A stretch of DNA of 64,000 bases. It comes from Duganella sp. Root336D2. Lineage in GTDB: Bacteria > Pseudomonadota > Gammaproteobacteria > Burkholderiales > Burkholderiaceae_D. The notes under the pieces were generated by a model. That model was not told the origin of the DNA and did no database searches. It saw only the letters and a program-made list of their open reading frames with translations. The stretch lies in NCBI RefSeq assembly GCF_001425005.1, contig NZ_LMDB01000001.1, positions 640,339 to 704,338 of the forward strand, read 5' to 3'. Shown here piece by piece: positions 61,538-64,000 of the stretch (position 1 is the first letter of the stretch; every line of letters begins with the position of its first letter). The translations under genes and the position numbers were made by a program.

Positions 61538-62200
61538 TCAGGCGGCAGATTGGGTCAGTTGCGGCAGCGATGCCATCAAGTCCGAAAAGCGCTGGCCCTG
61601 GATCATCACGTGACCGCGCAGCAGCTCGGCCGCCCTGTCGCCGTCGCCGGCGAGGATAGCCTGCACCACGCCCTCGTGCTCGGAATAGGAGTGGCCAATG
61701 CGATTGCGCACGCGAAGCTGCAAACGTCGGTATGGCCGCAGCCGGCGATACAGGCCGCGCGTCTGCTCGAAGAGGAAGCTGTTATGGGCGCCTGCGTAGA
61801 TCGCCTCGTGGAAGGCCTCGTTGCGGTAGTAGTACTCGTCCGGCTCCTGCGCTTCCACGGCAGCCTTGCACGCCTCGTGGGCCGCAAGCAGCACTTGCTG
61901 CTCTTGCGGCGTCATGCGGCGCGCCGCCAGGCGGCCGCAGGTCGCCTCCAGTTCGGACATCACTTCGAACATTTCGACCAGTTGCTGCGGCCCCAGTTCC
62001 GCCACGATGGCGCCGCGCCGTGGCCGGATCACCACAAGCCCCATCGATTCCAGCTGGATCAGCGTTTCGCGGATCGGCGTACGCGATACGCCGAAGCGGC
62101 TCGCCAGTTCGGTCTCGTCCAGGTGCTGCCCCGGCTGCAGCTCGCCCATCGCAATCATTTCCTCGATGGTTTCCCGCAGGGTGGAAGAATGTTTCGTCAT
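61538..62200 (-). CDS. GntR-family regulator, FadR/FCD subgroup
   Basis: A 220-residue regulator with an N-terminal winged HTH (GQHLDETELASRFGVSRTPI, RETLIQLESMGLVVIRPRRG) and a helical FCD effector domain with metal/ligand His residues (NEAFHEAIYAGAHNS and EHEGVVQAILAGD). FCD regulators bind small carboxylates and usually repress adjacent transport or catabolic genes. It is divergent from the TRAP transporter, whose promoter region carries a TTGTATACAT palindrome. Confidence 0.9.
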   Translation of the reverse strand: MTKHSSTLRETIEEMIAMGELQPGQHLDETELASRFGVSRTPIRETLIQLESMGLVVIRPRRGAIVAELGPQQLVEMFEVMSELEATCGRLAARRMTPQEQQVLLAAHEACKAAVEAQEPDEYYYRNEAFHEAIYAGAHNSFLFEQTRGLYRRLRPYRRLQLRVRNRIGHSYSEHEGVVQAILAGDGDRAAELLRGHVMIQGQRFSDLMASLPQLTQSAA

Positions 62201-62254
62201 GGAACTAAAAGTTCAGTATGTATATGAGACTCCATTATAAGTCGCATATTTCAC

Positions 62255-62291
62255 TTGACAATGTATTTTCTGAAGATATTCTTGTATACAT
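62255..62291 (+). promoter_or_regulatory. TRAP operon promoter with GntR-type operator candidate
   Basis: TTGACA (62255-62260), 16-base spacer and TATTCT (62277-62282). TTGTATACAT (62282-62291), a TGTATACA palindrome, covers the expected transcription start near 62289, where binding of the divergent FCD regulator would block initiation. Confidence 0.5.
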
Positions 62292-62329
62292 AAAAAACAA
62301 AGCTGCATACTTAACCCTTGGAGGATGAC

Positions 62330-63346
62330 ATGTCCCAGATGACCCGCAGGTCCGTTGTTGCCGCACTCGCCACCAGCCCGCTGTGGCTGCAAACCGCCTG
62401 GGCCCAGTCCGGCTCGCTGAAGATCTCGCACCAGTTCCCAGGCGGCACCTTGGCCGAAGGCGACTTCCGCGACCGACTGACCCGCATGTTCGCGGCGGAA
62501 GTGGAAAAGCGCACCAAGGGTGCACTGAAGTTCTCCATTTATCCCGGCTCGTCGCTGATGAAGACCAACGCCCAGTTCTCCGCCATGCGCAAGGGTGCGC
62601 TGGACTTGTCGCTGGTGCCGCTGTCCTACGCCGGCGGCGAAGTCCCGGAAGTGAATATCGGCCTGATGCCGGGCCTGGTCACCTCCTACGAACAGGGCTA
62701 CGGCTGGAAGAACCAGGAGGTGGGCAAGGCGCTGACGCAGCTGCTTTGGGAAAAAGGCGTGGTGCTGGTGAGCTGGATCTGGCAGGCCGGCGGCGTCGCT
62801 TCGCGCGTCAAGCCGGTGGTCGATCCGGAGGATGCCAAAGGCATGAAGATCCGCGGCGGTTCGCGCGAAATGGACTTGATCCTGAAAGCCGCCGGCGCCG
62901 CCGTGGTGTCGCTGCCCTCCAACGAAATCTACGCCGCCATGCAGACCGGCGCCATGGATGCGGCCCTGACCTCCTCCACCTCCCTGATTTCCTTCCGCCT
63001 GGAAGAAGTGTCGAAAGCCCTGACCACCGGTCGCGGTACCTCTTACTGGTTCATGTTCGAGCCCTTGATGATGTCGCGCGCCGCTTACGAGCGCCTGCCG
63101 AAGGACCAGCAGGGCGCCATCATGGCCGTCGGCGCCGAACTGGAAGCCTTTGCCAGGACCGCAGCGCAGGCCGACGACACGCAAGTCGCCGCCGTCTACC
63201 AAAAGGCCGGCGCCAAAGTAGTCGACCTGAACGCAGCCTCGGTCAAGAAATGGCAAGCCATCGCCCGCACCACCGCATGGAAGGACTATGGTGAGCGCAA
63301 CGACAACTGCGCCAAACTGCTGGCCCTTGCGGAGAAGACGCTGTGA
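62330..63346 (+). CDS. dctP: TRAP transporter substrate-binding protein (DctP-like)
   Basis: A 338-residue periplasmic binding protein. MSQMTRRSVVAALATSPLWL is followed by QTAWAQS, a Tat-like or Sec signal. The mature part has LKISHQFPGGTLAEGDFRDR, LKFSIYPGSSLMKTNAQFSA and the conserved Arg-containing MKIRGGSREMDLILKAAGA. DctP proteins bind carboxylates, uronates or similar. The ATG at 62330 follows GGAGGATGAC; a TTG at 62318 overlaps that site. Its stop overlaps the GTG start of dctQ. Confidence 0.92.
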   Translation: MSQMTRRSVVAALATSPLWLQTAWAQSGSLKISHQFPGGTLAEGDFRDRLTRMFAAEVEKRTKGALKFSIYPGSSLMKTNAQFSAMRKGALDLSLVPLSYAGGEVPEVNIGLMPGLVTSYEQGYGWKNQEVGKALTQLLWEKGVVLVSWIWQAGGVASRVKPVVDPEDAKGMKIRGGSREMDLILKAAGAAVVSLPSNEIYAAMQTGAMDAALTSSTSLISFRLEEVSKALTTGRGTSYWFMFEPLMMSRAAYERLPKDQQGAIMAVGAELEAFARTAAQADDTQVAAVYQKAGAKVVDLNAASVKKWQAIARTTAWKDYGERNDNCAKLLALAEKTL

Positions 63347-63897
63347 GCCACGGTTTCGAGCTCAATCCGCCCAAGGATGCGGCGTTGCCGCAGGCTCCGG
63401 GCCTGTCGATGGCCGGCGCGCTGCTGGCCAAAGTGAACCTGGGCTTGCTGGTCCTGTCCATGGTGGCGATGGTCACCACGGCCCTGATCCTCACCTACTC
63501 CGTGGTATCGCGCTATTTCTTCCACGCGCCGACGGACTGGCAGGACGAAGCGTCGATCTTCATGCTGGTCGGGGTCACCTTCTTCTGCTGCGCCTACGTG
63601 CAAAGCTTCCGCGGCCATATCGGGATCGAAGCGCTGGCTGCCATCCTGCCGCCCAGGGCCAATGCGGTGCGCCTGTTCATCGTCGACCTTTTGTCCTTCG
63701 TGTTCTGCGCTTTCTTCTCGTGGAAGTCGTGGACCCTGTGGCATGAAGCGTGGGTGGATGGCCAGACCACCACCTCCACTTTCGCACCGCCGCTGTGGAT
63801 TCCCTATTCCATGATGGCGGCCGGCATGACCTTGCTGACCCTGCAGATCTTGCTGCAAGTGCTGGCTCGCATCACTGATAAAGGAGCCGCAAAATGA
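63343..63897 (+). CDS. dctQ: TRAP transporter small permease (DctQ-like)
   Basis: A 184-residue membrane protein with four hydrophobic segments, typical of DctQ; SVVSRYFFHAPTDWQDEASI is the family signature. The GTG at 63343 overlaps the dctP stop (GTGA), and its own stop overlaps the dctM ATG (ATGA). Relative to usual DctQ (about 160-180 residues) it has a 25-residue N-terminal cytoplasmic extension. Confidence 0.9.
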   Translation: MSHGFELNPPKDAALPQAPGLSMAGALLAKVNLGLLVLSMVAMVTTALILTYSVVSRYFFHAPTDWQDEASIFMLVGVTFFCCAYVQSFRGHIGIEALAAILPPRANAVRLFIVDLLSFVFCAFFSWKSWTLWHEAWVDGQTTTSTFAPPLWIPYSMMAAGMTLLTLQILLQVLARITDKGAAK

Positions 63898-64000
63898 GCG
63901 AACTGACTTTGGGAGCCTTGTACGGCATCGTCACCTTGGTGGTCATGTTCTCCGGCATGCCGATCGCGTATGCGCTGGGCATTGTGGCGACCTCCTTCAT
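63894..64000 (+). CDS. dctM: TRAP transporter large permease (DctM-like), 3' end outside window
   Basis: Only the first 35 codons are in the window (MSELTLGALYGIVTLVVMFS, then GMPIAYALGIVATSF). GMPIAYALG is the N-terminal signature of DctM large permeases. The ATG overlaps the dctQ stop. The remainder lies beyond base 64000. Confidence 0.85.
   Translation, partial: MSELTLGALYGIVTLVVMFSGMPIAYALGIVATSF

Overview
The window is GC-rich chromosomal DNA from a betaproteobacterium. Gene content and protein style (stacked hybrid histidine kinases, a poly-HAMP kinase, ssu-type sulfonate genes, Liv and TRAP uptake systems, REP-like GGGGTCA hairpins) suggest Oxalobacteraceae, of the Massilia/Duganella/Janthinobacterium kind. 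That placement is inference from content; no rRNA or tRNA gene is present. I saw no insertion sequence, prophage or CRISPR array. Genes are packed, with many 4- or 8-base stop/start overlaps.

Layout. 1-11.4 kb: 3' part missing recC (minus), a CHASE-PAS-HisKA-REC-Hpt hybrid kinase, a PHP-type metallohydrolase, a small membrane-anchored protein of unknown function, a YpfJ-type zinc peptidase and a coupled prolyl oligopeptidase. 11.6-17.3 kb: a soluble poly-HAMP/GAF hybrid kinase with six near-identical 92-residue repeats and three receiver domains, coupled to a CheR-like protein. 17.4-19.0 kb: an ArsR regulator (apparently leaderless, with an operator-like palindrome over its start), an SRPBCC protein and an SDR that lacks the YxxxK motif. 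19.0-26.5 kb: an exported GH36 alpha-galactosidase divergent from a TonB-dependent receptor, then a large ATPase-LuxR regulator.

26.7-28.4 kb holds the most interesting locus: an 84-residue protein with a Cys-Asn-Cys motif, a DUF692/MNIO oxidase and a third protein of the kind that partners such oxidases, in one coupled operon. This is the layout of a minimal RiPP-type modification cluster whose precursor I do not recognise. 28.3-34.9 kb: a LysR regulator, an alpha/beta hydrolase and a complete Liv-type ABC importer. 34.9-37.0 kb: a solute-binding protein and two glutathione transferases. 37.08-37.40 kb is a 381-base non-coding region with two minus-strand intrinsic terminators and several perfect hairpins with C-rich loops, probably one or two small RNAs or an attenuating leader. 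37.4-42.6 kb: a YceI-like lipoprotein, a LysE exporter, another hybrid kinase coupled to an HD-domain protein, and a stand-alone receiver protein flanked by two diverged copies of a ~133-bp non-coding repeat.

45.2-58.0 kb is a sulfur-scavenging region. ssuEADCB (minus) diverges from an eight-gene plus-strand operon: SfnB-like flavoprotein, MetNIQ-like importer, NtaA/DszA-like FMN monooxygenase and a second SsuABC-like importer. A serine acetyltransferase (minus) follows. Together these would import organosulfur compounds, release sulfite with FMNH2 from SsuE and supply the acceptor for cysteine synthesis. 58.1-61.5 kb: two MFS transporters, the second coupled to a cysteine-rich HTH regulator. 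61.5-64 kb: a GntR/FCD regulator divergent from a TRAP transporter (dctP, dctQ, start of dctM), with a palindromic operator candidate over the promoter.
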